Assembly (NCBI GenBank): GCA_963726435.1
Contig: CAVSCJ010000006.1
Coordinates: 372,001 to 436,000 of the forward strand
Length of the DNA: 64,000 nt
Origin: PALSA-660 sp963726435
GTDB taxonomy: Bacteria; Actinomycetota; Coriobacteriia; Anaerosomatales; PALSA-660
Reading direction: 5' to 3'
This document shows positions 1 to 7,723 of the stretch, piece by piece. Within the stretch, counting starts at the first letter, position 1, and each line of letters starts with the position of its first letter. Made by a program: the position numbers and the translations under genes. The notes below the pieces were generated by a model. The model worked only from the letters and a program-made list of their open reading frames with translations. It was not told where the DNA came from and ran no database searches.

Positions 1-831
1 GTGGCGGCCGCCATCCAAGGCGCCGTCGACGCCATGGGCCTGTCCTGCTCGATCGGAGTCGCAACCAACAAGACGGTTGCGAAGATCGCGTCGGACCGTG
101 ACAAGCCGCACGGCATCACGGTGGTGCCGCCCGGGACCGAAGCGGCATTCTTGGCGCCGCTGCCGGTGGGAGCGATGCCCGGCATAGGGCCTGCTACTGC
201 GGCCCGGCTCGTGTCCCTGGGCGTCCGCACCCTGGGCGATCTCGCCGCGCTTGATGACGACACCGCCAGACAGGTGCTCGGGTCGCACGGCCCCGCGACC
301 GTGCGGCGGGCCTCGGGATCGGACACTCGCCCCGTGCGCCAGCGCGAGCCGATGAAGTCCGTCAGCAACGAGCGGACGTTCGCCGCGGATCTGCGAGATC
401 GTAGCGAGGTCGGTGACGTGGTCGCGGGTCTGTCTGAGCACGTCGCGCGACGCTTGCGGCGAAAGGGTCTGAGAGGTCGAACCGTCCACCTGAAGGTGAG
501 GTTTTCCGACTTCTCGACTCGGACGGCGCAGGTCACGCTGGACCACCCTGTCGACGACAGCGAGAGCATCCTCAATGCGGCCAGGGCATTGCTGGAAGCA
601 GCCTGGGCTCCAGGAGTGGGCGTTAGGCTGCTCGGCGTAGGGATGTCGGGCTTCGGACCGGCCTCCCGGCAACTCACTCTGCTCGACGACGAGTCGCGGA
701 AGCGCGACGGGCGCAGAGCGGCCATCGATCGTGCGGTGGACGAGCTTCGAGAGCGCTTCGGCGAGGACGCGGTGCGCTTCGGCACGCGGCGATCAGCGTC
801 GCGTGAGCCCAAGGAGCACTACGGGCCGTAG
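1..831 (+). CDS. dinB: DNA polymerase IV (Y family), 5' truncated by window edge
   Basis: C-terminal 276 residues of a Y-family translesion polymerase that copies past damaged bases. The palm signature SIGVATNKTVAKIASD lies near residue 17, followed by the thumb helix-hairpin-helix GIGPATAARL (about 61-70) and the little-finger start MKSVSNERTF (about 117-126). QLTLLD near residue 223 fits a sliding-clamp binding motif. About 100-130 N-terminal residues carrying the first catalytic acidic residues lie outside the window, so the GTG at base 1 is not a real start. It converges on the dnaE2 operon and may act in the same damage response. Identification as DinB rather than ImuB rests on the well-kept palm and clamp motifs. 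Confidence 0.9.
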   Translation: MAAAIQGAVDAMGLSCSIGVATNKTVAKIASDRDKPHGITVVPPGTEAAFLAPLPVGAMPGIGPATAARLVSLGVRTLGDLAALDDDTARQVLGSHGPATVRRASGSDTRPVRQREPMKSVSNERTFAADLRDRSEVGDVVAGLSEHVARRLRRKGLRGRTVHLKVRFSDFSTRTAQVTLDHPVDDSESILNAARALLEAAWAPGVGVRLLGVGMSGFGPASRQLTLLDDESRKRDGRRAAIDRAVDELRERFGEDAVRFGTRRSASREPKEHYGP

Positions 832-911
832 CGGAGCGCTGGTCTGCGGCGCCCGCTCGGGTTACGCTGCGCGGAGGGATTCGCCGGGGCATTGGACGAG
901 GGAGGGATTCG

Positions 912-1346
912 ATGAGTCGAGCGTCCGCGATCGCGGTGACGTCGGCGATGCTGATCGCAGCCGCGCTAGTCTGCTCATGCGCCCCGTCTGCGGCCACGCC
1001 CGATTCCTTGCGGCCCGCCACCTCCTTGCCGGCGTCGCGCACTGTTGCCCCCGGCATCTCAGAGTGGGCGAGCGGGACGGTGGAGGCGGCCGGCTGGGTG
1101 GCCTGGCTCGATCTCGAAGGCGGTTTCTGGGCGCTCCGAGACGGTCCTGCCGTCGCAGTTGGAGTGAAGGAGCCGAAGGTGATCGCTGTGCTGCTGCCGG
1201 GCGCGGTGACCGAGACGGCCATCTCTGCTCTCAACGGGAGCTATGTGGTCGCGAGCGGGCGCATCCAGGGCGGCGCGTCGATACGCATGGCCGGCCCCGA
1301 GTTGGTGGTCGACAAGATCTCTGCGGCGCGTCCCTTGGTGAAGTGA
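912..1346 (+). CDS. Small putative lipoprotein, function unknown
   Basis: 144 residues with a hydrophobic signal segment (about 6-21) ending in V-C-S-C, so Cys23 is the probable lipidated residue and the mature protein would sit on the outer face of the membrane. A purine-rich GAGGGAGG precedes the ATG. The mature part is short, Gly/Ala/Val rich and resembles a small beta-sheet domain, but I recognise no family. It lies 80 nt after dinB on the same strand and its stop is one base from the stop of the convergent dnaE2 gene. Confidence 0.65.
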   Translation: MSRASAIAVTSAMLIAAALVCSCAPSAATPDSLRPATSLPASRTVAPGISEWASGTVEAAGWVAWLDLEGGFWALRDGPAVAVGVKEPKVIAVLLPGAVTETAISALNGSYVVASGRIQGGASIRMAGPELVVDKISAARPLVK

Positions 1347-1347
1347 A

Positions 1348-4300
1348 TCAGGCATACTCCGGCTCGCCTTCCGCTCGCCCGCCCTGCCATTCCTCCTCGT
1401 CGCTGTGTCCCGCGCTGCCGCGGAACGGACCCATCGGGGCCGTTCCCACGCCTCGCCTCAAGCGCACAGGAGTCCCCTGCGAGGTCCTGACCACGTAGGG
1501 CTTCACGATGTCGGCCACCACCGCGATCCCGCGTTCCTGGTTGTTCTGCAGTACGCCCTCCACGATGTATGAGCGGTGTTTCACGATCGTCTCGCCGCTT
1601 CGCTGGAGCGCCTCGGGGAATACGACGACGTCGACCAACCCCGTCGGATCCTCCAGAGTCAGGAAGCACACCCTCTTCCCCGAGCGAGTCCGCGGCGTCT
1701 GTGCGCGCTCGCGCAGTCCAGCGACCGTGATGCGAGAACGGTCGGGGCGGGATGGCAGGTCTCTCGCCCAAGTGACGCCGCGCGATATCAGATCCTCGCG
1801 CGCCAGTTCCAGCGGGTGGCAAGTGACGGCGAGCCCCAGACGCTCCAGCTCCGTGCCGAGGCGGCGCGCGACACTCCATCCAGATGGGTGTGATGGGTCC
1901 TCGGGCGTGCGTGCGCGCGAGGGCGCGAGCAGCAGGGCCCGCTCTCCCCCGCCGCCCTCCCTTGCCAGGGTGGCTTTCAGCTCCGGCAGCAGGACCAGCT
2001 GCTCGTCGCGGGTCGGCGGACGGCCCGCATCGGTGCTCCCCAGCCCGTCGAGCGCTCCGACTCGGATCAGCGACTCCGCAGCGTCGATCTCGGCACGGGT
2101 GCGCCTGAGGAAGTCGGCCAGATCGTCGAAGGGTCGGATGCACCTTTGCTCCTCTATCACGGGCAGCAGTCGAACGTTCATGTCGAGCAGGTCCTTCAGA
2201 CCCACGCGGATGGCTCGCCCGTCCTTCTCGACGGTGCAATCCGCGCCGGAGGCGTTCACGTGCGGCAGGAGGATCTCGATGCCGTGACGGCGAGCATCGT
2301 CGAGCACCAGGCGCGGGCTGTAGAAGCCCATCGGCTCGTGGTTCAGGATCGCGGCAGTGAACTCGGCCGGATAGTAGGTCCTCAGCCAGGCGCTTGCGTA
2401 GCTAACGACCGCGAAGCACGCCGCATGCGCCTTGTTGAAGCCATAGGCGGCGAATCCCTGCAGTTGCCGGAAGACCTCCTCGGCGACCTCCGGCTTGCAA
2501 CCGAGCGCCACGGATCTTCGCACGAACTCCCCGTGCAGCGACTCCATCTCGGCGCGGCTTCTGTCCTTTGTCATGGCGCGCCTGAAGCTGTCGGCCTCGG
2601 CCAGAGTGAAGCCGGCCACGGCGCGAACCACTTGAAGGACCTGCTCCTGATAGATGATCACGCCGTAGGAGTCCGACAGGCACGGCCCCATCCCCGGATG
2701 CGGCACGACGACGGGCTCGAGCCCGTGGCGGCGGCGGATGAAGGGCACGATCATCTCGGCTTCGAGAGGCCCGGGCCGGAACAGCGAGATCGCCGCGATG
2801 ATGTCCTCGAAGTCGCGCTCCTGCAGGCGCATCGCAAGGTTGCGCTGCCCGGAGCTTTCCAGCTGGAACATCCCGACCGTGTCCGCCGCCGCGATCATGT
2901 CGTAGACCTTGGGGTCGTCGTGCGGCAGCAGGAACGGCTCGGGAACCGCGTCCTCGCCCACACGCGCCCGCGCCAACTCGACCGCCTGGCTGATCGCGGA
3001 GTGCATCCGCAGTCCCAGAATGTCCATCTTCACGAGCCCGAGCGCCTCGACGTCGTCCTTGTCGTACTGGGAGACGACTGTGCCCTTCGCCGCCCACTGC
3101 AGAGGCGTCCAGGTGTCGACCGGCTCGGCTGTGATCAGGAACCCGCCGAGATGCGTGCCGAGGTGCATGGGAGCGTGATCGAGCTTCTCGGTCAGGTCGA
3201 GCAGCATCTCGTGTTGCGCGCCGCGAAGCGGATGGTTGAGGCACTCCGGGTAGGTCTCGAGCACCTCGCGGATCTTGCGCGCGCTGACCCATGGCAGGTG
3301 GCGCGAGAAGGAGTCGACCTCCGTCGGAGGATGGCCGAGCGCCTTCGCTGCGACCCGGACGGCGCTCTTTGCGGTCATCGTGTTCACGGTCGCGATCATC
3401 GCCACGTGCTCGGCTCCGAACCTCTTGTAGATGTAGTCGATGACCTCGTCGCGCCTGGCCGAGTCGAAATCGACGTCGATGTCGGGCATCTGGCGGCGCT
3501 CCGGGTTCAGGAAGCGCTCGAAGAGCAACGAGTGCGCGATGGGATCTGCGTCGGTGATGCCGAGCGCGTAGGTCACGATCGAGTCGCCGGCGCTGCCGCG
3601 CCCCGAGTAACGGATGCCGCGCCCGCGCGCGAAGTCGACGATGTCCTTGACGACGAGGAAGTAGGCCGGGAATCCGAGCTTGTCGATGACCGAGAGCTCG
3701 TACTGCAGCCGGCGCACTGATTCGGGGGTCATCGGGCGGTAGCGTTCCTCGAGCCCCCGCCATGCCAGCTTCGAGAGCACCGAGTAGGGCGTCTCGCCGC
3801 GCGCGAGCTCGACCACGGGAAAGTGGAACGACCCCAGTCCCAGGTCCAGATCGCAGCGCTCGGCGATCTGGAGTGTCGCGTCGCAGGCGCCCGGATAGCG
3901 CGAGAAGAGCCGGCGCATATCGGAGGCGCCCTTGAAGTAGAGCTCGGCGTTTGGGCGCTCCAGAGGGCTAGGCAGCGCCCGGCGGGCTCCCACGGCCGAG
4001 AGAACGTCGTGAATCGGCGCGTCGGCGCGCGTGAGGTAGTGGACGTTGTTGGTGGCGACGACGGGGAGACCGAGGTCGCTCGCGAGATCCGTCAGAGTTC
4101 GCAGGTAGCCGTCCGCTTCAGGGGTCATAGTGTGCATGAGTTCGATGTAGAAGTCCCCGGGAGCGAAGCAGCGCGCCAGCCGCGAAGCCGCCTCCCGCGC
4201 ACGCCAAGGCACGCGGGCCGCGACCGCGGCGCCGACCTCGCCTCGTTGACACCCCGACAGAGCGATAAGGCCCTCGCTCATGCGATGCAACTCGCGGAGT

Positions 4301-4734
4301 CTGACGACCGAACGCGTACCGCCAGCGTCGTCTTCAGCCGAGCCGCCCCGCAGATGGGCCGTCGAGAGCAGCCGGCATAGGTTGCGGTAGCCGGTGATGT
4401 CCTTGGCGAGCAACGTCAGGTGGAAGCCCGCGGCGCTCGCGCGCCCGAAACCCGCAGGATACGGGCGTGCGAGACGTTCCGCCGGGGGGAGGTCCGCCTC
4501 GCAGCCGACGGTGCCGGCCGTTTCGACGACGATCTCGGCGCCGATGATCGGGCGGATGCCGGCTGCCCGGGCCTTGCGGTAGAAGCGGATGGCGCCCGAG
4601 AGCCCCTGATGGTCCGTAAGGGCGAGCGACTCCATTCCGAGGCGCTTGGCCCGCTCGACCAGTGCGTCCAGCGAGATGGCCCCGTCCATGAAGCTGAAGT
4701 GGGAGTGCACGTGCAGGTGCACGAATCCGGGCAT
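1348..4734 (-). CDS. dnaE2: Error-prone DNA polymerase III alpha subunit (DnaE2/ImuC-like)
   Basis: 1128-residue C-family polymerase. The N-terminal PHP domain starts with HLHVHSHFSF (6-15) and has LTDHQGLSGA (39-48). The palm has PDIDVDF (Asp418, Asp420) and KMDILG (Asp571), matching the three catalytic aspartates of DnaE. The C-terminal OB fold has VCFLTLEDPTG. The wording of the PHP, palm and OB motifs is closer to DnaE2/ImuC than to replicative DnaE1. It is the second gene of an operon with the DUF6504 gene, 25 nt downstream of it, behind a promoter containing a LexA box. That supports an SOS-induced mutagenic polymerase. A housekeeping DnaE role cannot be excluded because the rest of the genome is not visible. 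Confidence 0.88.
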   Translation of the reverse strand: MPGFVHLHVHSHFSFMDGAISLDALVERAKRLGMESLALTDHQGLSGAIRFYRKARAAGIRPIIGAEIVVETAGTVGCEADLPPAERLARPYPAGFGRASAAGFHLTLLAKDITGYRNLCRLLSTAHLRGGSAEDDAGGTRSVVRLRELHRMSEGLIALSGCQRGEVGAAVAARVPWRAREAASRLARCFAPGDFYIELMHTMTPEADGYLRTLTDLASDLGLPVVATNNVHYLTRADAPIHDVLSAVGARRALPSPLERPNAELYFKGASDMRRLFSRYPGACDATLQIAERCDLDLGLGSFHFPVVELARGETPYSVLSKLAWRGLEERYRPMTPESVRRLQYELSVIDKLGFPAYFLVVKDIVDFARGRGIRYSGRGSAGDSIVTYALGITDADPIAHSLLFERFLNPERRQMPDIDVDFDSARRDEVIDYIYKRFGAEHVAMIATVNTMTAKSAVRVAAKALGHPPTEVDSFSRHLPWVSARKIREVLETYPECLNHPLRGAQHEMLLDLTEKLDHAPMHLGTHLGGFLITAEPVDTWTPLQWAAKGTVVSQYDKDDVEALGLVKMDILGLRMHSAISQAVELARARVGEDAVPEPFLLPHDDPKVYDMIAAADTVGMFQLESSGQRNLAMRLQERDFEDIIAAISLFRPGPLEAEMIVPFIRRRHGLEPVVVPHPGMGPCLSDSYGVIIYQEQVLQVVRAVAGFTLAEADSFRRAMTKDRSRAEMESLHGEFVRRSVALGCKPEVAEEVFRQLQGFAAYGFNKAHAACFAVVSYASAWLRTYYPAEFTAAILNHEPMGFYSPRLVLDDARRHGIEILLPHVNASGADCTVEKDGRAIRVGLKDLLDMNVRLLPVIEEQRCIRPFDDLADFLRRTRAEIDAAESLIRVGALDGLGSTDAGRPPTRDEQLVLLPELKATLAREGGGGERALLLAPSRARTPEDPSHPSGWSVARRLGTELERLGLAVTCHPLELAREDLISRGVTWARDLPSRPDRSRITVAGLRERAQTPRTRSGKRVCFLTLEDPTGLVDVVVFPEALQRSGETIVKHRSYIVEGVLQNNQERGIAVVADIVKPYVVRTSQGTPVRLRRGVGTAPMGPFRGSAGHSDEEEWQGGRAEGEPEYA

Positions 4735-4759
4735 GGGCCGCCGCCCCGAGCTTACCGCG

Positions 4760-5155
4760 CTAGTCGACCACGCCGACGAGCAGCCACTGCTCGCCGAGGC
4801 GGTCGTAGGCTAGGTCGTAGACTCCACCGCGCGCGATCACACGGAAGCAACGGCGACTGACCCTTCCGTCGCGTTCCCACCAGCGGGTGTCGATCGCCCA
4901 CTGGGTGACCACCTGGTCGACCTCGTACCGCTTGCCCTTTCGGATGAAGGAGCCTGGTCGTCCGCGTTCGGGGTTCCACTCGACAGGGACCGGGACCTCG
5001 CTCCGCACCGGGCCATCGACATCGGAGGCCCGGTGCAGCCACGGCGTCGAGAGCAACTCGAGCACGACTGGCAGCCGGCCGGCGCTCCCGAACAGGTCGA
5101 GGGGCTGCCCGGTCCTCAGAGCGTCGAAACGTCGTATCGGGGCGTTGTTCCCCAC
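4760..5155 (-). CDS. DUF6504 family protein, partner of DnaE2
   Basis: 131 residues, GTG start preceded by GAGGAGG at a slightly long 12-nt spacing. The C-terminal half contains WWERDGRVSRRCFRVIA and a YDL-YDRL element typical of the small DUF6504 proteins encoded beside imuB/dnaE2 mutagenesis cassettes in actinobacteria. No enzymatic motif is visible. Being first in the LexA-controlled dnaE2 transcript suggests a role in the mutasome, for example as an adaptor. This function is inferred from context only. Confidence 0.7.
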   Translation of the reverse strand: MGNNAPIRRFDALRTGQPLDLFGSAGRLPVVLELLSTPWLHRASDVDGPVRSEVPVPVEWNPERGRPGSFIRKGKRYEVDQVVTQWAIDTRWWERDGRVSRRCFRVIARGGVYDLAYDRLGEQWLLVGVVD

Positions 5156-5183
5156 GTCAGATGAAGGCCTCCTCGCGGGCGGC

Positions 5184-5212
5184 TGCGGGGACGCAACATC
5201 GGCGTCCCCGCA
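5184..5212 (-). promoter_or_regulatory. Perfect 11-bp stem-loop at the 5' end of the dnaE2 mRNA
   Basis: TGCGGGGACGC and its exact reverse complement flank a 7-nt loop. With the inferred -10 box at 5218-5223, transcription would start about 5211, so the hairpin would begin at or next to the first nucleotide. It could stabilise the mRNA 5' end or affect promoter clearance. No terminator U-tract follows. Confidence 0.5.
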
Positions 5213-5217
5213 TCACG

Positions 5218-5246
5218 AATATACCGAACATATGTTCGATATACAA
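5218..5246 (-). promoter_or_regulatory. SOS promoter of DUF6504-dnaE2 with LexA box
   Basis: On the minus strand a -35 TTGTAT (5241-5246) and a -10 TATATT (5218-5223) are separated by exactly 17 nt. The spacer contains CGAACATATGTTCG (5225-5238), a perfect palindrome matching the Gram-positive/actinobacterial LexA consensus CGAAC-N4-GTTCG. A repressor bound there would block RNA polymerase, so induction on DNA damage is expected. Confidence 0.88.
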
Positions 5247-5300
5247 CGCGACCCTGACACTGAGCGACGGACGGGTGTGAGGACGCGACGAAGAGACAGC

Positions 5301-5333
5301 GAAGGCACCGCCCGGATCACCGGCGACGCCTTC
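5301..5333 (-). terminator. Terminator of the left structured RNA
   Basis: In the minus-strand transcript GAAGGCGTCGCC pairs with GGCGGTGCCTTC over 12 bp, including two adjacent G-U wobbles that would not pair in the opposite strand. It is followed by a CTGTCTCTTCG tail. The wobbles support transcription on the minus strand. Confidence 0.6.
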
Positions 5334-5525
5334 AGTCTCTACACACAAGTGTCCCGAGAAACCTCGCCTGCGGGGACATCTACTGGCCGGATTCCCGTTT
5401 CTTACCTCCCCAGACCCCGGTGGAAAGACCGCCTCGCGACAGTTCCTTCACACTGCGGACGTTCTGGTCGGGCAGCAGCTGGTACTCCGGTTTTCAACGC
5501 TCGCTCGGTCCGACTTCTCGGGACA
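5301..5525 (-). ncRNA. Structured RNA, left copy of an inverted pair (unidentified class)
   Basis: Transcript inferred from a promoter at 5532-5560 to a terminator ending about 5301. The 176-nt core (5350-5525) is closed by an 11-bp terminal stem, TGTCCCGAGAA pairing with TTCTCGGGACA. Within the core, blocks identical to the right copy include GTCGGACCGAGC, TTGAAAACCGGAGTACCAG, GCTGCCCGACC, GTCGCGAGGC, GGGAATCCGGCC, GTAGATG and GGCGAGG; the segments between them differ in sequence and length. GTCGG/CCGAC can form an inner helix, and CCGGA/TCCGG could pair at long range. No ORF is shared. It does not match the core motifs I know for 6S, SRP, tmRNA, RNase P or common riboswitches. Its location downstream of dtxR on the same strand, but with its own promoter, suggests an independent ncRNA. 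Confidence 0.7.
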
Positions 5526-5531
5526 ACAGCC

Positions 5532-5560
5532 ACATTACCGGGGCTCGAAAAGCACGTCAA
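5532..5560 (-). promoter_or_regulatory. Promoter of the left structured RNA
   Basis: TTGACG (5555-5560) and TAATGT (5532-5537), spacing 17 nt, followed by GGCTG before the RNA start. The same boxes, spacing and initial sequence occur at the right copy although the spacer sequences differ, so the boxes are conserved as a functional promoter. Confidence 0.75.
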
Positions 5561-5677
5561 CCTGCATTTCGCGATTTGCCGGGATATGTTCCTGACGGTT
5601 GCGCATACGCGCCGAATGGGGCCCATGGCCTTCCGAACGGCCACTCCTCCCCCGCCGTCGAATCCGTCGCGAGAGAG

Positions 5678-6337
5678 CTAGCGAGCGCGTCTCGCGACCT
5701 CTACGAAGACGAGCGCCGCGACCTCCCGTGACACCGCGTGCTCGCCCCCCGAGACGGTCACAAGAAGCGGTCCGCCGAAAGGCGCGACCTCCTTCACGCG
5801 GATAGGCGATCCAGGCACCAGACGCAGCGCGCCGAGGTAGGCCAGCACCTCGTCGTCCTCCTCAGACACTCGAACGACCTTTCCCGAGGCACCCTCGGGA
5901 AGCGTTCCCAAAGGGACGCCCGCCGGCTCCGACACCGCTCCGTCGACGGAGGGGATCGGGTGCCCGTGCGGACATACCGACGGATTGTCGAGGAACTGCT
6001 CGAGGCCGGCAAGGACGCGCGGGGACATGGCGTGTTCGAGGAGACAGGCCTCCTCATGGACCGATTCCCACGGCAGATGTAGCACGTCGACGAGGAATCG
6101 CTCGGCGATCCTATGGCGCCTGATCACAGCGATCGCTTCGCGACGCCCTTGCTCGGTGAGCGCGACGCCACCGTCAGGACGCGTGATCAGAGCCGCCGCC
6201 TCGAGCCGGCGCAATGTGGCCGTGACCGTCGGGCCTGAGACCGAGATCGCCTCAGCTATCTGCGTCGGGCGGACGTCGCCCGAGAGCGAGATCTTGTAGA
6301 TGGCCTCGAGATACTCCTGGAGTGTGGCGCTGGGCAT
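5678..6337 (-). CDS. DtxR-family metal-dependent transcriptional repressor
   Basis: 219 residues from the ATG that begins MPSATLQEYLEAIY; a longer reading frame upstream has no family similarity. Residues 1-65 form the winged helix, about 70-130 the metal-binding dimerisation domain and about 145-219 an SH3-like/FeoA-type domain. His75, Glu79, His94, Cys98, Glu101 and His102 line up with DtxR His79, Glu83, His98, Cys102, Glu105 and His106. Cys98, rather than the Glu of MntR, points to an iron regulator (DtxR/IdeR type), although Glu8 replaces DtxR Met10. It senses Fe(II) or Mn(II) in the cytoplasm and represses uptake genes. It is flanked by the two inverted copies of the structured RNA. Confidence 0.9.
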   Translation of the reverse strand: MPSATLQEYLEAIYKISLSGDVRPTQIAEAISVSGPTVTATLRRLEAAALITRPDGGVALTEQGRREAIAVIRRHRIAERFLVDVLHLPWESVHEEACLLEHAMSPRVLAGLEQFLDNPSVCPHGHPIPSVDGAVSEPAGVPLGTLPEGASGKVVRVSEEDDEVLAYLGALRLVPGSPIRVKEVAPFGGPLLVTVSGGEHAVSREVAALVFVEVARRAR

Positions 6338-6596
6338 CTGGTGTCCACTCTCGGACGGATCGGGACCGGGCTGCGAGCGTTCGCGAAACGTTCCCATCAG
6401 TATAGACGACCGCCGCAGAAGCCCTTCCTGCAGGGCCTGGGCGACCACATGCAGATCCGGCCGCAAGACTCTGCGGATCGGTCCCGCAGGGATTCCGCTG
6501 CAAGGGTGGCATGCGTCCGTTCGGCGTCGCAGCCAGACCGTTCACCGCCCGCTGCGGCCCTTTAGGCGCGAAGTTGGAGAATCTGAAGAATACCTG

Positions 6597-6625
6597 TTGA
6601 CGCGCTCCCGGGGCGTCGGTAATGT
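6597..6625 (+). promoter_or_regulatory. Promoter of the right structured RNA
   Basis: TTGACG (6597-6602), 17-nt spacer, TAATGT (6620-6625), then GGCTG. It is divergent from dtxR, whose start is at 6337. Confidence 0.75.
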
Positions 6626-6631
6626 GGCTGT

Positions 6632-6858
6632 TGTCCCGAGAAGTCGGACCGAGCAAGCCTTGAAAACCGGAGTACCAGTAGCTGCCCGACCTGGTTCGTG
6701 CGAAAGGGTTCCGTCGCGAGGCTGACCCCGACTACCACCCTCTGGGAACGGCGTGAAATGGGAATCCGGCCGGTAGATGCTTTCGCGAGGCGAGGTTTCT
6801 CGGGACACCTCTATGCAATGACAGGAGAGGGCGCCGCCTCGAGAGGCGGCGCCCTCTC
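6632..6858 (+). ncRNA. Structured RNA, right copy of an inverted pair (unidentified class)
   Basis: Second copy, transcribed away from dtxR on the plus strand. The core 6632-6807 is again 176 nt and is closed by TGTCCCGAGAA/TTCTCGGGACA. It shares the conserved blocks of the left copy, whereas the internal loops (about 6692-6712, 6723-6759 and 6780-6787) differ. The equal core length is partly coincidental, because loop-length differences cancel. A strong hairpin terminator follows. Possible relationships to 6S-like or raiA-type RNAs remain untested; I do not assign a class. Confidence 0.7.
6825..6858. terminator. Bidirectional terminator between the right RNA and queD
   Basis: GAGAGGGCGCCGCCTC pairs with its exact reverse complement over up to 16 bp. 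A CTCTC run follows in the plus direction. It lies between the converging right RNA and queD (stop at 6881), so it can serve both. Confidence 0.85.
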
Positions 6859-6880
6859 TCTCGTCCGGCCGGGTCGCGCT

Positions 6881-7255
6881 CTACGGGCGGTAGACGAGCT
6901 TGGCGACCGGCGACTCCCAGACGGCCACCTCCGTGACGGTGACAGCCGGGCCGACAGCGCCAACGAGCCGCTCGCAGACCACGCGAGCCAGGTTCTCCGC
7001 TGTCGGGTTGAGACGGTCGAAGGGTGCCACCTCGTCGAGGAAGACGTGATCGTAGTCGTCCAAGATCGCCCGAAGGTCGTCCTTCAGGGTCTTGAAGTCG
7101 TAGAGGAGCCCGAGACCGTCCAGCGCCTCGCCCGCGACCGTGACCTCGACGTCCCAGGTATGGCCGTGCAGCCGACGGCACTCGCCCGGATAGCCGCGCA
7201 GCGAATGCGCTGAGTCGAAGTGGTCGCGAACGGTCAGTTCGTACACTGGCTCCAC
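6881..7255 (-). CDS. queD: 6-carboxy-5,6,7,8-tetrahydropterin synthase (QueD/PTPS family)
   Basis: 124 residues, the normal size for QueD, which converts 7,8-dihydroneopterin triphosphate to 6-carboxytetrahydropterin in queuosine/7-deazapurine synthesis. His17, His30 and His32 (in RRLHGHTW) are the zinc ligands, and Cys26 in the C-x3-HGH arrangement is the catalytic cysteine of QueD. The last gene of a minus-strand run; it begins 5 nt after the RNase H gene. queC, queE and queF are not in the window, so a folate-related PTPS role is possible but less likely. Confidence 0.88.
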   Translation of the reverse strand: MEPVYELTVRDHFDSAHSLRGYPGECRRLHGHTWDVEVTVAGEALDGLGLLYDFKTLKDDLRAILDDYDHVFLDEVAPFDRLNPTAENLARVVCERLVGAVGPAVTVTEVAVWESPVAKLVYRP

Positions 7256-7260
7256 CCTTC

Positions 7261-7719
7261 CTAGAAGAGTGCCGTCTGCGACGGCTCGTGAGGATCGACG
7301 CCATCGCCAACGGTCGCGCGATCGTCCATCGCGATGTTGGCCAGCTCGTCGGCTGCGGCGTTCATCTCGCGCCTAACGTGGACTATCTCGGCCGAGTCGA
7401 AGCCGCGCAAGAGCTCACGTGCGCGCGAGAAGAGCGGGCGAAGTCCCGCGTTCTTGACCCGGTATACGCCGTTCATCTGGCGGACGACCAGCTCCGAGTC
7501 GGCGCAGACGCGCAGGCGCTCGACACCGTGGTCGAGCGCCGTCTGGAGGCCCCAGACGAGCGCCTCGTACTCGGCTTGGTTGTTGGTGACGGACCCCAGG
7601 AAGCGCCCGCCACGGCGCACTATCGCTCCCGCCTCGTCTTCCAGGACGAACCCTGCGCCCCCGGGACCCGGGTTGCCACGGGCTCCTCCGTCGGTGCGCA
7701 AGGTGTAGAGAGCGGCCAC
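7261..7719 (-). CDS. Ribonuclease HI family protein
   Basis: 152 residues with the RNase H fold. The DEDD carboxylates are visible: Asp10 (RTDGGARGNPG), Glu50 (NNQAEYEAL), Asp74 (CADSELVV) and Asp124 (NAAADELAN). It cleaves RNA in RNA-DNA hybrids. The sequence belongs to the short actinobacterial/archaeal RnhA subfamily without the basic handle of E. coli RNase HI. It starts 4 nt downstream of the zinc-ribbon gene; proteins of these two families are neighbours in many Gram-positive genomes. Confidence 0.88.
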   Translation of the reverse strand: MAALYTLRTDGGARGNPGPGGAGFVLEDEAGAIVRRGGRFLGSVTNNQAEYEALVWGLQTALDHGVERLRVCADSELVVRQMNGVYRVKNAGLRPLFSRARELLRGFDSAEIVHVRREMNAAADELANIAMDDRATVGDGVDPHEPSQTALF

Positions 7720-7723
7720 GTCA

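Noticed and set aside
5345..6810. The inverted repeat pair as the ends of an insertion sequence or composite transposon
   Set aside because: No transposase or target duplication is visible. Each repeat has its own conserved promoter, terminal stem and terminator, and the enclosed gene is a normal DtxR regulator.
6632..6858. Assigning the structured RNA as 6S, SRP, tmRNA, RNase P RNA or a known riboswitch
   Set aside because: Length and terminal stem resemble 6S, but I could not match the core motifs of any of these classes. A named assignment needs a covariance-model search.
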